From: Algiphilus sp.
Lineage (GTDB): Bacteria > Pseudomonadota > Gammaproteobacteria > Nevskiales > Nevskiaceae
DNA: 64,000 nucleotides
Reading direction: 5' to 3'
Assembly: GCF_023145115.1 (NCBI RefSeq)
Contig: NZ_JAGLEJ010000010.1
Coordinates: 1-64,000 of the forward strand
Of this stretch, positions 16,476-25,679 are shown one piece after another. The notes below the pieces were generated by a model. That model saw nothing but the letters and a program-made list of their open reading frames with translations, did not search any database and was not told where the DNA came from. Within the stretch, counting starts at the first letter, position 1. Each line of letters begins with the position of its first letter. Made by a program: the position numbers and the translations under genes.

Positions 16476-16687
16476 GCTGCCTCGTATGCGTGCAGGCCCG
16501 TGCACCGGCAGGGTGCCGGGATGGCGCCGGCGCAGCGGGCGGAAGCGGGAAAATACATTATGATGATCGGCATATCTTAGCTCTTGTGCAGGCGGACCGC
16601 CGCCCGGGGGACGGCCCGGGGAACGGCTCGAGATGGCCGTCGCGGCCTACCTGTCCACCACCATTCCTCATTCGTGCCACGTAACTG
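16476..16687. promoter_or_regulatory. Divergent promoter region gatC / mreB
   Basis: This 212-bp gap separates the divergent gatCAB and mre operons. An AT-rich island at about 16548-16582 contains TACATTATGAT and CATATCTTAG, which supply candidate -10 sequences on both strands. No convincing -35 partner was found, so exact promoters are not assigned. Confidence 0.4.
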
Positions 16688-17725
16688 ATGCTCGACGCAT
16701 TTCGCCGCCTCTTCATCAACGACCTGTCCATCGACCTGGGCACGGCAAATACGCTGGTCTATGCCCGGGATGAGGGCATTGTCCTCAACGAGCCCTCGGT
16801 GGTGGCCATCCGCACCGAGGCCGGCGGGCGCAAGCGCGTCGAGGCCGTCGGCACGGACGCCAAGGAAATGCTCGGCCGCACGCCCGGGAACATCTCCACC
16901 GTGCGCCCGCTGCGCGACGGCGTCATCGCCGACTTCACCGTCACGGAGAAGATGCTGCAGCACTTCATCCGCAAGGTGCAGCGCGGCCGCATGCTGCGGC
17001 CGATGACGCGCGTCGTGGTGTGCGTGCCGCACGGCTCGACGCAGGTCGAGCGCCGCGCCATCCGCGAGTCGGTGGAGAATGCCGGCGCGCGCAAGGTGTT
17101 CGTCATCGAGGAACCGGTGGCGGCGGCGCTGGGCGCCGGCATCCCCATCGGCGAGGCACGCGGCTCGATGGTGCTGGACATCGGCGGCGGCACCTCCGAG
17201 GTCGGCATCATCAGCCTCAACGGCATCGTCTTCGCCGAAAGCGTGCGCATCGGCGGCGACAAGTTCGACGAGGCGATCATGAATTACGTCCGGCGGCAGT
17301 ACAACATGCACGTCGCCGAGCCCACCGCCGAGCGCATCAAGATCAAGATCGGCACCGCCTTCCCGGGCCACGAGGTGCAGGAGATCGAGATCGTCGGCCG
17401 CCACGCCGCCGCCGGCGTGCCGCGCACCTTCACGATGAACTCCAACGAGGTCCTCGACGCGCTGCAGGAGCCGCTCACCGGCATCGTCGCGGCGGTCAAG
17501 AAGGCGCTGGAGAAGACGCCGCCCGAGCTGGGCGCCGACATCGCCGAGCGCGGCATCGTCCTGACCGGCGGCGGCGCGCTGCTGCGCGATCTGGACAAGC
17601 TGCTCTCCGAGGAAACCGGCCTGCCGGTGATCGTCGCCGACGATCCGCTCACCTGCGTGGCGCGCGGCGGCGGCCTGCTGCTCGACATGCTCGACCGTCA
17701 GGGCGAATTCCTGACGCCCGAGTAA
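16688..17725 (+). CDS. mreB: Rod-shape-determining actin homologue MreB
   Basis: This 345-residue actin-like ATPase forms membrane-associated filaments that guide lateral wall synthesis. Visible motifs are SIDLGTANTLVYARDEGIV (phosphate 1 loop), VVCVPHGSTQVERRA, the phosphate 2 loop VLDIGGGTSEVGIISL and the adenosine segment GIVLTGGGALLRDLD. The N-terminal amphipathic start MLDAFRRLFINDLSID fits membrane binding. It heads the rightward elongasome cluster. mreC follows after 101 bp that contain their own promoter-like sequence. Confidence 0.97.
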   Translation: MLDAFRRLFINDLSIDLGTANTLVYARDEGIVLNEPSVVAIRTEAGGRKRVEAVGTDAKEMLGRTPGNISTVRPLRDGVIADFTVTEKMLQHFIRKVQRGRMLRPMTRVVVCVPHGSTQVERRAIRESVENAGARKVFVIEEPVAAALGAGIPIGEARGSMVLDIGGGTSEVGIISLNGIVFAESVRIGGDKFDEAIMNYVRRQYNMHVAEPTAERIKIKIGTAFPGHEVQEIEIVGRHAAAGVPRTFTMNSNEVLDALQEPLTGIVAAVKKALEKTPPELGADIAERGIVLTGGGALLRDLDKLLSEETGLPVIVADDPLTCVARGGGLLLDMLDRQGEFLTPE

Positions 17726-17753
17726 CTGCATCCGGCTCGCTGCGGCGGCCGTG

Positions 17754-17781
17754 TTGACGACCGGCGCTGCCGCCGTATGCT
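17754..17781 (+). promoter_or_regulatory. Sigma70-like promoter upstream of mreC
   Basis: TTGACG at 17754-17759 and TATGCT at 17776-17781 are separated by 16 bp and lie about 45 bp before the mreC start. The match to the -35/-10 consensus is good. It would let mreCD and the downstream genes be transcribed separately from mreB. Confidence 0.5.
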
Positions 17782-17826
17782 CGTGGCACCCGGCGGCCCG
17801 CCGCCCGCTGTAGCCCACTCGATGCC

Positions 17827-18819
17827 TTGAACACGCTCAGTCGACCGCGACGCCCGCTCTTTCAACGCAACGGAACGGGGAGCCGACGCGCTCTCGCGTT
17901 GCTGATGCTGAGCGCGGCCATGCTCGCCTTCGACGCCCGCACCGACCGCCTCGCGCCGCTGCGCAGCGCGGCCATGACCGCCGCGGAACCGCTGCTGTGG
18001 GCAGCCGAGCAGCCCGCCCGCCTGCACCGCTTCGTGACCTTCCTGAACCTGCGCGCCGAGGAGATGGGCGCCCTCGAGCAGCTCCAGCGCACCCACCTGC
18101 GCCTGCTGGCGCGGGTTCAGCGCATCGAGGCCCTGGAGGCCGAGAACCGCCGCCTGCGCGCGCTGCTGTCGTCCACCGAGGTGCTGGAAGCGCGCGCGCT
18201 GGTCGCCGAGGTCCTGGCCGCCAGCCAGGACCCGTACCAGCAGCGCCTGACGCTCAATCGCGGCAGCGAGCACGGCGTCTACCGCGGTCAGGCGGTGATC
18301 GACGCCAACGGCGTGCTCGGCCAGATCATGCGCGTGCACCCGCGCTCGGCGAGCGCGCTGCTGGTGACCGACCCCGACCACGGCATTCCGGTGGAGGTCA
18401 ACCGCACCGGTCTGCAGACCATCGCGGTGGGACGCGGCGACGGCCAGTCGCTGTCGCTGCCGTATCTGCCGGGCAACGCCGACATCCGCGTCGACGATCT
18501 GCTGGTCTCGTCCTCGCTGGGCGGGCGCTTCCCGTCCGGCTACCCGGTGGCGCGCGTCAAGGAAGTGCGCTACGAGCCGGGCGACAGCTTCATGGAGGCC
18601 ATCGCGCTGCCCGAGGCGCGCGTCAACCAGAGCCGGCAGGTGCTGCTGCTGTGGAACGAGCAGGCAGCCGCCGATGCCGCCGCGGATGCGGCGCCGGCGA
18701 CCGCCGGTGCCGACGGCGCGGCGTCGCCGGACGACGGCGACCCCGATGGCGGCACCGCTGCCGATGCCGCGACCGGCACGGATGACACGGCGGCCGAATC
18801 GGCGGAGGCCACCGAATGA
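17827..18819 (+). CDS. mreC: Rod-shape-determining protein MreC
   Basis: The 330-residue protein has a short basic N-terminus, one membrane segment (about 21-35), a coiled coil (about 68-115, rich in Leu/Glu) and the periplasmic beta domain (about 120-275; GVYRGQAVIDANGVLGQIM, LLVTDPDHGIPVEV). It scaffolds MreB to PBP2 and RodA. A TTG at 17827 is used, because a nearby ATG at 17822 opens a two-codon frame. An Ala/Asp-rich low-complexity tail (about 277-330) is an unusual extension. mreD overlaps by 4 bp. Confidence 0.92.
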   Translation: MNTLSRPRRPLFQRNGTGSRRALALLMLSAAMLAFDARTDRLAPLRSAAMTAAEPLLWAAEQPARLHRFVTFLNLRAEEMGALEQLQRTHLRLLARVQRIEALEAENRRLRALLSSTEVLEARALVAEVLAASQDPYQQRLTLNRGSEHGVYRGQAVIDANGVLGQIMRVHPRSASALLVTDPDHGIPVEVNRTGLQTIAVGRGDGQSLSLPYLPGNADIRVDDLLVSSSLGGRFPSGYPVARVKEVRYEPGDSFMEAIALPEARVNQSRQVLLLWNEQAAADAAADAAPATAGADGAASPDDGDPDGGTAADAATGTDDTAAESAEATE

Positions 18820-19298
18820 CGCTCCTGCGCGACAGCCTGCTGATGCTCGGCCTGATGGCCGCCGCGCTGCTGCTCATGCTGCTGCCACTGCCCGAGCCGC
18901 TGCTGCCGTTCCGTCCGGCCTGGCTGCTGCTGGTGCTGTCGGCATGGACCCTGCAGCGTGGCCACGAAGTGGCACTGCCGGGGGCGTTCCTCGCCGCCCT
19001 GCTGCTGGACGCCGCGCGCGGCGTGACCCTGGGGCTGCACGGCGTCGCGCTGCTGATCCCGCTGGCCATCGTCGTCCAGTGGCGCGCGCCGCTGCGCGCC
19101 CTGCCGCTGTGGCAGTCGGCCCTGGCGGCGATCGGCCTGTTCGTGCTCCACGCGGCGCTGCTGACGCTGCTCGACGGCATCACCGGCGAGCACAGCGACG
19201 CATCGGCGCACTGGTGGCCGATCCTGCTTTCGACCCTGCTCTGGCCGCTGGCGGTGCTGCTGCTGCAGCCGCGCCCGGACAGCAACCGACCGGGCTGA
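18816..19298 (+). CDS. mreD: Rod-shape-determining protein MreD
   Basis: This 160-residue integral membrane protein has about five hydrophobic segments, the usual MreD pattern. It includes FRPAWLLLVLSAWTL and FLAALLLDAARGVTLGLHG, where the conserved D/G segment lies. It overlaps mreC by 4 bp (ATGA) and is followed after one base by the PBP2 GTG start, so translation is coupled. Identity rests on topology, length and gene order. Confidence 0.93.
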   Translation: MTLLRDSLLMLGLMAAALLLMLLPLPEPLLPFRPAWLLLVLSAWTLQRGHEVALPGAFLAALLLDAARGVTLGLHGVALLIPLAIVVQWRAPLRALPLWQSALAAIGLFVLHAALLTLLDGITGEHSDASAHWWPILLSTLLWPLAVLLLQPRPDSNRPG

Positions 19299-19299
19299 C

Positions 19300-21192
19300 G
19301 TGGGGAATTTCGATCGCATTCGCGATCTCTACGCGGAACGGCGCACCTTCTTCGCGCGCGTCTTCGTCGCGATCCTGGGCTGCACCGCGCTGAGTCTGCT
19401 CCTGATATGGCGCGCCTTCGATCTGCAGGTGCTGCAGCACGAGCAGCTATCGACCCGCTCCAACGACAACCGCATGCGGCTGGTCACGGTACCGCCGGTG
19501 CGCGGCCTCATCTTCGACCGCAACGGCGTGGTGCTGGCGCAGAACAGTCCGGCCTACGTGCTCGAACTGGTTCCCGAGCAGGTCCGGGACATCGACGCCA
19601 CCCTCGACCGCCTCGGCGAGATCGTGAGCATCTCGCAGGCCGACATCGACCGCTTCCGCGAGCGCCTGGCACGCACGCCGCGCTACCGCGGCGTGCCCAT
19701 CCGGACCCGGCTGAGCTTCGAGGAGGTGGCACGCTTCCAGGTCAACCGGCACGAGTTCCCGGGCGTGGACGTACGCGCCGGCCTCACCCGCGAGTACCCG
19801 CTGGGCGCGTCCATGGCCCATCTCGTGGGCTACGTCGGCGGCGTCACCGAGCGCGACCTGCAGACCTTCAATGCCGCCGACTATCGCGGCACCACGCACA
19901 TCGGCAAGACCGGCGTCGAGCGCGAATACGAGGAACTGCTGCACGGCAGCACCGGCGCCAAGATCGTCGAGACCAACGCCACCGGGCGGCCGCTGCGCGA
20001 TCTCGAGTACCGCCCCGGCGAACCCGGCGCCAACCTGCATCTGACCGTGGACGCGCGCCTGCAGAAGGTCGCCGAGGCGGCGCTGGAAGGGCTCGAGGGT
20101 GCGATCGTGGCCATGGATCCGCGCAACGGCGAGGTGCTGGCGCTGGTCTCGCGCCCGGCCTTCGAGCCGCGCTACTTCGTGGACGGCATCTCGCACGAAC
20201 GCTACAACGCGCTCAACAGCGACCCGCGGCGTCCGCTGTTCAACCGCGCGCTCGCCGGCACCTACCCACCGGGCTCGACCATCAAGCCCATGATGGGCCT
20301 GATCGGCCTGGAGGAGCACGTCGTGGGGGCGCATCAGCGGGTCTACTGTCCCGGCCACTACGAGCTGCCCAACGTCACCCGCCGCTTCCGCGACTGGAAG
20401 CGCCAGGGCCACGGCTGGGTGGACCTCGAACGCGCCATCGCGGAATCCTGCGACGTGTACTACTACCATCTGGCGCACGAGCTCGGCATCGACCGCATCG
20501 AGCGCATGCTGGGCTGGTTCGGGCTCGGGCAGGACACCGGCATCGATCTGCCCGGAGAGCGCGCGGGCATCGCGCCGTCGCGGGCGTGGAAGCGCGCCGC
20601 GCGGGGCGAGGTCTGGTTCCCGGGCGAAACGCTCAACATCGGCATCGGTCAGGGCTACATGACGATGACCCCGCTGCAGATCGCGGCCATGACCGCGCGC
20701 GTCGCCACCCGCGGCGGCGGCATGCGGCCGCACGTGCTGAAGGCGGTGGAACGCGTCGCCGAGGGCCGCACGGTGGCGCAGCCGCAGGAAGCGCTCCCCG
20801 AGGTGCCGGTGGCGGACGAGGGGCACTGGCAGGCGGTGGAGGACGGCATGGTGGCGACCATGCACAGCGTCGGCGGTACCGCCCACCGCAGCGGCCGCGA
20901 CGCCGCCTACACCATCGCCGGCAAGACCGGCACGTCGCAGGTCGCCGGCCTGGCGCAGGAGGAGGCCGCACCCGACGCCGAGGATGTGCCGAAGCGCCTG
21001 CGCGACCACGCGCTGTTCACGGCCTACGCGCCGGCGGACGATCCGCGCATCGTCATCGCGGTGCTGGTCGAGCACGGCGGCAGCGGCAGCTCGGCGGCAG
21101 CCCCCATCGGCCGGGAGGTGCTCGATGCCTGGCTCATCGACCAGGCGGCAGTGGTGGCCCCCGAGCTGCCCCCGCAGGAGACGACGCCATGA
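19300..21192 (+). CDS. mrdA: Penicillin-binding protein 2 (elongation transpeptidase)
   Basis: This 630-residue class B PBP cross-links lateral peptidoglycan together with RodA. A membrane anchor lies at about 22-40. The pedestal (PVRGLIFDRNGVVLAQN, HLVGYVGGVTERDL) is followed by the transpeptidase motifs S326-TIK329, S383-CD385 and K542-TG544. It starts with a GTG directly after mreD. Its stop overlaps the rodA start by 4 bp. Length matches E. coli PBP2 (about 630). Confidence 0.96.
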   Translation: MGNFDRIRDLYAERRTFFARVFVAILGCTALSLLLIWRAFDLQVLQHEQLSTRSNDNRMRLVTVPPVRGLIFDRNGVVLAQNSPAYVLELVPEQVRDIDATLDRLGEIVSISQADIDRFRERLARTPRYRGVPIRTRLSFEEVARFQVNRHEFPGVDVRAGLTREYPLGASMAHLVGYVGGVTERDLQTFNAADYRGTTHIGKTGVEREYEELLHGSTGAKIVETNATGRPLRDLEYRPGEPGANLHLTVDARLQKVAEAALEGLEGAIVAMDPRNGEVLALVSRPAFEPRYFVDGISHERYNALNSDPRRPLFNRALAGTYPPGSTIKPMMGLIGLEEHVVGAHQRVYCPGHYELPNVTRRFRDWKRQGHGWVDLERAIAESCDVYYYHLAHELGIDRIERMLGWFGLGQDTGIDLPGERAGIAPSRAWKRAARGEVWFPGETLNIGIGQGYMTMTPLQIAAMTARVATRGGGMRPHVLKAVERVAEGRTVAQPQEALPEVPVADEGHWQAVEDGMVATMHSVGGTAHRSGRDAAYTIAGKTGTSQVAGLAQEEAAPDAEDVPKRLRDHALFTAYAPADDPRIVIAVLVEHGGSGSSAAAPIGREVLDAWLIDQAAVVAPELPPQETTP

Positions 21193-22316
21193 ACCCGCTG
21201 AGCGCCGAGAGCGGCCGCGAGGGCAGTTCGGTACCGGGCTTCTTCCCGCGCCAGCATCTCGACGGCCCGCTGCTGGGCCTGATCCTGCTGCTCATGGCGG
21301 TCAGTCTGGCGACGCTGTACAGCGCCACCGGCCAGGATGCCGGTGCAGTCTGGAGCCAGACCAAGCGCCTGGGACTGGGCCTGGTGGTGCTGGTGGTGTG
21401 CGCCCGCATCCCGCCCGACGGCTATCGCGCCGCTGCACCTGCGTTCTATACGGTGACCGTCCTGCTGCTCGCGCTGGTGCTGCTGCTCGGCGATGCCTCG
21501 AAGGGGGCCCAGCGCTGGCTGGATCTCGGCGTGGTGCGCTTCCAGCCATCCGAGCTCATGAAGCTCGCCATGCCGATGGCGGTGGCCACCTACCTGCACA
21601 CCACCGGCGTGGCGCCGGGCGTGCGCCGGTTGCCGGTGGTGCTGCTCATCATCGCGCTGCCGGTGGGCATGGTGATGGTGCAGCCCGACCTGGGCACCTC
21701 GCTGATGATCGGCATGACCGGCCTCATCACGCTCTATCTGGGCGGTCTGCGCTGGCGCTGGATCGGCGGCTTCGCGGCGACGGTGGCCGCGGCGCTGCCG
21801 ATCCTGTGGTTCAACATGCACGACTACCAGCGCTCGCGCGTCCTCACCTTCCTCAGTCCGGAACGCGACCCGCTGGGTGCCGGCTATCACATCACCCAGT
21901 CGAAGATCGCCATCGGCTCGGGCGGCGTGGTCGGCAAGGGCTGGGGCGAAGGCACCCAGGCCAGCCTGGATTTCCTGCCCGAATCGCATACCGACTTCAT
22001 CTTCGCGGCCTTCGCGGAGGAGACCGGGCTGCTCGGCGCCATGCTGCTGATCCTGCTGTATCTGGCCGTGACAAGCCGCTGCCTGGTGATCGCGCTGCGC
22101 GGCCAGGAGACCTTCCAGCGCCTGCTCGGCGGCAGCCTCGGCATCATCTTCTTCCTCTATGTCTTCATCAACGTCGGCATGGTGTGCGGTCTGCTGCCGG
22201 TGGTGGGTGTGCCGCTGCCGTTGATGAGCTTCGGTGGCACCTCGGTGGTCAGTCTGCTCGCCGGCTTCGGCATACTCATGTCCATCCAGACGCACCGCAA
22301 GCTCGTCCCCAGCTGA
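21189..22316 (+). CDS. rodA: Peptidoglycan glycosyltransferase RodA
   Basis: This 375-residue SEDS polymerase has about ten membrane segments. Motifs are KGAQRWLDLGVVRFQPSELMK, the WGEGTQASLDFLPESHTDFIFA loop with the catalytic Asp region, and the C-terminal LPLMSFGGTSVVSLLAGFGI. It works with PBP2 in the elongasome. Start overlaps the mrdA stop (ATGA). mltB starts 4 bp downstream. Confidence 0.96.
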   Translation: MNPLSAESGREGSSVPGFFPRQHLDGPLLGLILLLMAVSLATLYSATGQDAGAVWSQTKRLGLGLVVLVVCARIPPDGYRAAAPAFYTVTVLLLALVLLLGDASKGAQRWLDLGVVRFQPSELMKLAMPMAVATYLHTTGVAPGVRRLPVVLLIIALPVGMVMVQPDLGTSLMIGMTGLITLYLGGLRWRWIGGFAATVAAALPILWFNMHDYQRSRVLTFLSPERDPLGAGYHITQSKIAIGSGGVVGKGWGEGTQASLDFLPESHTDFIFAAFAEETGLLGAMLLILLYLAVTSRCLVIALRGQETFQRLLGGSLGIIFFLYVFINVGMVCGLLPVVGVPLPLMSFGGTSVVSLLAGFGILMSIQTHRKLVPS

Positions 22317-22320
22317 TCGC

Positions 22321-23355
22321 ATGATCCGAATCGCCCGCGTTCTCGTCGCCCTCGCCGTGGCCGGTTGCACGGTCGGCGCCGCCGCACCCGCCGGAAGCGG
22401 CTACGCCGAGCACGCCCGACTGCCAGCGCTGCTGGAGACCCTGCGCGACGACTACGGCTTCGACGCCACCGATCTGGCCGTGGTGCGCCGGACGCTCGCC
22501 GATGCCGAGCGCCTGCCGGAACTGATCCGCCAGGAGCGCAACGCGCCCGAGCGCACCCGCACCTGGAGCGAGTACCGCGGCCTGCACGTGACCGACAGCA
22601 TGGTCGCGCGCGGCGTCGCCTTCATGCGCGATCACGCCGGGACGCTGGCGCGCGCCGAGGCCGAGTACGGCGTACCGCCCGAGCTGATCACCGCGATCCT
22701 GGGCGTGGAGACCCGCTACGGCGGCTTCGTCGGCACCACGCGCGTGCTCGATGCCCTCGCCACGCAGGGCTTCGATCACCCCACCCGATCGCGCTTCTTC
22801 CTCTCCGAGCTGGCCGCCTTCTTCGCGCTGACGCGCGAGACCGGCATGGACCCCACCGAGCCGGTAGGCTCCTATGCCGGCGCCATGGGCTGGGCCCAGT
22901 TCATGCCCAGCAACTATCGCCGTCTGGCGGTCGACTTCGACGGCGACGGCGACACCGACCTCTGGTCCGCGGCCGATGCCATCGGCTCGGTGGCGCGCTA
23001 TCTGGTGGCCTACGACCCGGATACCGCCTGGCGCCGCGGCGAACCCATGGTGCTGGCGCCGCGCGAGTTCCGCGTGCGCGCGGACGCCACCGACTTCAAC
23101 ACGCGCAGCCCGAACAGCTCGATCGGCGCGCTCGCCGCTCTCGGCGCGAAACCCACGGCGAGTGTCGCCGACACGACACCGGCCGGTCTGCTCGCGCTCC
23201 AGCTCGACGCCGGTCGCGCCTTCCGCATCGCGCTGACCAACTTCTACGCCGTGATGCGCTACAACCCGCGCGTCTACTACGCGATGGCGGTCGGCGAGCT
23301 GGCCGAGGGCATCTCGCGCGCCACCGATCATGCCGCCGGGCGGTTCACGCCATGA
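22321..23355 (+). CDS. mltB: Membrane-bound lytic murein transglycosylase B
   Basis: This 344-residue lipoprotein (AVAGC, Cys near 15) cleaves glycan strands to 1,6-anhydro products. The catalytic Glu lies in ITAILGVETRYGG, and the segment GSYAGAMGWAQFMPSNYRRLAVDFDGDGDTDLW is the family hallmark. The last part gives IALTNFYAVMRYN. The ATG at 22321, 4 bp after rodA, begins the lipoprotein signal. Its stop overlaps the rlpA start by 4 bp. Confidence 0.93.
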   Translation: MIRIARVLVALAVAGCTVGAAAPAGSGYAEHARLPALLETLRDDYGFDATDLAVVRRTLADAERLPELIRQERNAPERTRTWSEYRGLHVTDSMVARGVAFMRDHAGTLARAEAEYGVPPELITAILGVETRYGGFVGTTRVLDALATQGFDHPTRSRFFLSELAAFFALTRETGMDPTEPVGSYAGAMGWAQFMPSNYRRLAVDFDGDGDTDLWSAADAIGSVARYLVAYDPDTAWRRGEPMVLAPREFRVRADATDFNTRSPNSSIGALAALGAKPTASVADTTPAGLLALQLDAGRAFRIALTNFYAVMRYNPRVYYAMAVGELAEGISRATDHAAGRFTP

Positions 23356-24170
23356 GCGCACGCCTCTCCGCCGCCATCGCCGCCGCGCTGCTCGCCGCCG
23401 GGTGCGCCACCACCGCGCCCACGCCCGAGGACCGCTACGGCACGCCGGCACCGGCCCACGAGCAGGATCGCGCGCCATCCGCCGGCGAGATCCCGCCCGA
23501 TGTCGCCAGCACCCCCGACGCCCGCGTTCGCGACGAGCCGCGCAGCCGCTACGGCAATCCCGACAGCTACGAGGTGCGCGGCAAGCGCTACTACGTGCTC
23601 GAGACCGCCGCGGGCTACCGCGAGCGCGGCCGCGCATCCTGGTACGGCAAGAAGTTCCACGGGCGGCGCACCTCCAGCGGCGAGGCCTACGACATGTTCG
23701 CCATGACCGCCGCGCACAAGACCCTGCCGCTGCCCAGCTTCGCGCGCGTGACCAACCTGGAGAACGGGCGCTCGGCGGTAGTGCGGGTCAACGATCGCGG
23801 CCCCTTCCACGACCACCGCATCATCGACCTCTCCTACGCCGCCGCGGCGCGCCTCGGCGTGATCCAGCACGGCAGCGCGGAAGTCGAGGTCGAGGCGCTC
23901 GTTCCGGACGGAACGACGCCCGGCGCGCCCGGCGGCGCGGGGCCCTTCGTCGCGGCGTGGTCGCCCACCGGCGACCCGGTGCACGCAGTGGAGCGGCGCG
24001 AACGGCTGCTCGAGATGGGGCTCAACGACGTCTCCATCCATCTGCTCTCCGACGGTCCCGAAACCCGGCACGAGGTCCGCGTCGGCCCGCTGCAGGACGC
24101 GGCGGCAGCCGAGGCCGTGCGCCAGTGGCTGCTGGCGCGCGACATCCCGGCCCGCCACCTGGACCGCTGA
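23352..24170 (+). CDS. rlpA: RlpA family septal/rod lipoprotein, SPOR-like C-terminus
   Basis: This 272-residue lipoprotein (LLAAGC, Cys18) carries the double-psi beta-barrel of RlpA (about 95-185). Its motifs are GRASWYGKKFHGRRTSSGE, YDMFAMTAAHKTLPLPSFARVTN and VRVNDRGPF. RlpA of Pseudomonas is a lytic transglycosylase for naked glycan. The last ~70 residues (SIHLLSDGPETRHEVRVGPL) look like a SPOR domain that binds denuded septal peptidoglycan. It is embedded in the cell-wall cluster and overlaps mltB by 4 bp. Confidence 0.9.
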   Translation: MSARLSAAIAAALLAAGCATTAPTPEDRYGTPAPAHEQDRAPSAGEIPPDVASTPDARVRDEPRSRYGNPDSYEVRGKRYYVLETAAGYRERGRASWYGKKFHGRRTSSGEAYDMFAMTAAHKTLPLPSFARVTNLENGRSAVVRVNDRGPFHDHRIIDLSYAAAARLGVIQHGSAEVEVEALVPDGTTPGAPGGAGPFVAAWSPTGDPVHAVERRERLLEMGLNDVSIHLLSDGPETRHEVRVGPLQDAAAAEAVRQWLLARDIPARHLDR

Positions 24171-24241
24171 GCCGAGACCGCTGCCCTGTTCCGGGGCGCG
24201 GAATCGCTATCATGGTTCACTGATCCGACCACGACGATTCG

Positions 24242-25387
24242 ATGCATTCAATCCGCCTGCTGCTCGTTCTCCTGATCGCCCTGCCCGCGATCGGCAATGC
24301 CCGCTCGGTGCCCGAGGCGCCGCCGCTGGAGGCGGACGCCTACATTCTCATGGATGCCGCAACCGGCCAGGTGATCGCGGAGCACGACGCCGACCAGCGC
24401 CGCAGCCCGGCCTCCATCACCAAGGTGATGACCAGCTACGTGGCCTTCGAGGAGATCGCCGCCGGCCGCGCCGCCATGGACGACGAGGTCCTGATCTCGG
24501 AGAAGGCCTGGCGCCAGGGCATCGATTCGAGCCAGTCGCGGATGTTCATCGAGGTGGGTTCCAGGGTGCCGCTGGAGGCGCTGCTGCACGGCATGATCGT
24601 GCAGTCGGGCAACGACGCCAGCGTGGCCATCGCCGAGCATCTGGCGGGCAGCGAGGCCGGCTTCGCGAGCATGATGAACGCCACCGCCAAGCGCCTCGGG
24701 ATGACCAACTCGCGCTTCCAGAACGCCTCGGGCATGCCGGTGGAGCAGCACTACAGCACCGCCCGCGACATCGCCAAGCTGATCCACGCCCACATCAAGG
24801 ACTTTCCGGACGGCTACGCGATCTACTCCGAGAAGGAATTCACCTACAACGAGATCCGGCAGTTCAACCGCAACCGCCTGCTCTGGCGCGACGATACCGT
24901 CGACGGCGTGAAGACCGGCTACACCAGCGAGAGCGGCTACTGCCTGGCATCGAGCGCGGTGCGCGACGGCCGCCGCCTGATCTCGGTGGTGCTGGGCACA
25001 CCGAGCCCCTCGCAGCGCACCCAGGACAGCCTCGCGCTGCTCAACTACGGCTATCGGTTCTTCGACACGGTGACGCTCTTCGGCGCCGGTGAGGAGGTCC
25101 AGAAGCGGCCCATCTATGGCGGTGCCCAGCCGGAGATCGCCATCGGTGTCGCCGAAGCGCTCAGCGTGACGGTGCCCCGCGATGCCGCCGACGCCATCAA
25201 GCTGGATGCCGAGATCCGCTCGCCGCTGCGCGCGCCGATCGCCGCCGGCGAGCGCCTGGGCACGCTCACGGTCACGCTCGACGACGAGACCCTGCTGGTG
25301 GAGCCGCTGGTGGCCACCGGCGACGTGCCCGAGGGCGGCATCTTCAAGCGACTCTTCGACGCGGTGCGGCTCCGTCTTGGCGTCTGA
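24242..25387 (+). CDS. dacA: D-alanyl-D-alanine carboxypeptidase (PBP5/6 type)
   Basis: The 381-residue enzyme trims the terminal D-Ala of peptidoglycan stem peptides. It has a signal peptide (about 1-20), active-site S58-ITK61, S122-GN124 and K224-TG226. A C-terminal beta domain and an amphipathic membrane-anchor helix (GIFKRLFDAVRLRL) complete the PBP5 layout. A TATCAT -10-like box lies at 24208-24213. The ybeD start overlaps its end by 11 bp. Confidence 0.95.
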   Translation: MHSIRLLLVLLIALPAIGNARSVPEAPPLEADAYILMDAATGQVIAEHDADQRRSPASITKVMTSYVAFEEIAAGRAAMDDEVLISEKAWRQGIDSSQSRMFIEVGSRVPLEALLHGMIVQSGNDASVAIAEHLAGSEAGFASMMNATAKRLGMTNSRFQNASGMPVEQHYSTARDIAKLIHAHIKDFPDGYAIYSEKEFTYNEIRQFNRNRLLWRDDTVDGVKTGYTSESGYCLASSAVRDGRRLISVVLGTPSPSQRTQDSLALLNYGYRFFDTVTLFGAGEEVQKRPIYGGAQPEIAIGVAEALSVTVPRDAADAIKLDAEIRSPLRAPIAAGERLGTLTVTLDDETLLVEPLVATGDVPEGGIFKRLFDAVRLRLGV

Positions 25388-25679
25388 TCACGACAGGAAG
25401 CGCAGCGACCTGCAGCGCGAGGTCGCCGACGAGGAGGTCTACGAGCTGCCCTGCAGCGTGCCCTTCAAGGTGTTCCTGCGCCCCGATCCGGACGCCGAGC
25501 AGCGCGTCATCGACGCCTGCAGTCGCGCCGCCGGCGTGCACCTCGACACCGAGCGGCAGCCATCCAGCAAGGGCAACTTCGTGTGCCTGCGACTGACCCT
25601 GCACGCGAGCCGCATGGCGCAGATCAGCGCCGTACGTGACGCGATCAATGCTGATTCCGCAGTGATCATGGCGCTATGA
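25377..25679 (+). CDS. ybeD: DUF493 family protein YbeD
   Basis: This small (~100-residue) ACT-like protein of unknown exact role is conserved between dacA and lipB in many gammaproteobacteria. Visible: YELPCSVPFKVFLR, SSKGNFVCLRLTLHA and the end DSAVIMAL. No ATG precedes the conserved part, so a TTG at 25377 inside the end of dacA is the best start; a start further downstream would cut the family's N-terminus. The stop overlaps lipB by 4 bp. Confidence 0.8.
   Translation: MASDHDRKRSDLQREVADEEVYELPCSVPFKVFLRPDPDAEQRVIDACSRAAGVHLDTERQPSSKGNFVCLRLTLHASRMAQISAVRDAINADSAVIMAL

Noticed and set aside
19407..22316. A 969-codon + strand frame spanning mrdA and rodA
   Set aside because: Only its last ~375 codons (from the ATG at 21189) encode RodA. 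The first part is an Arg/Ala-rich shadow of PBP2.
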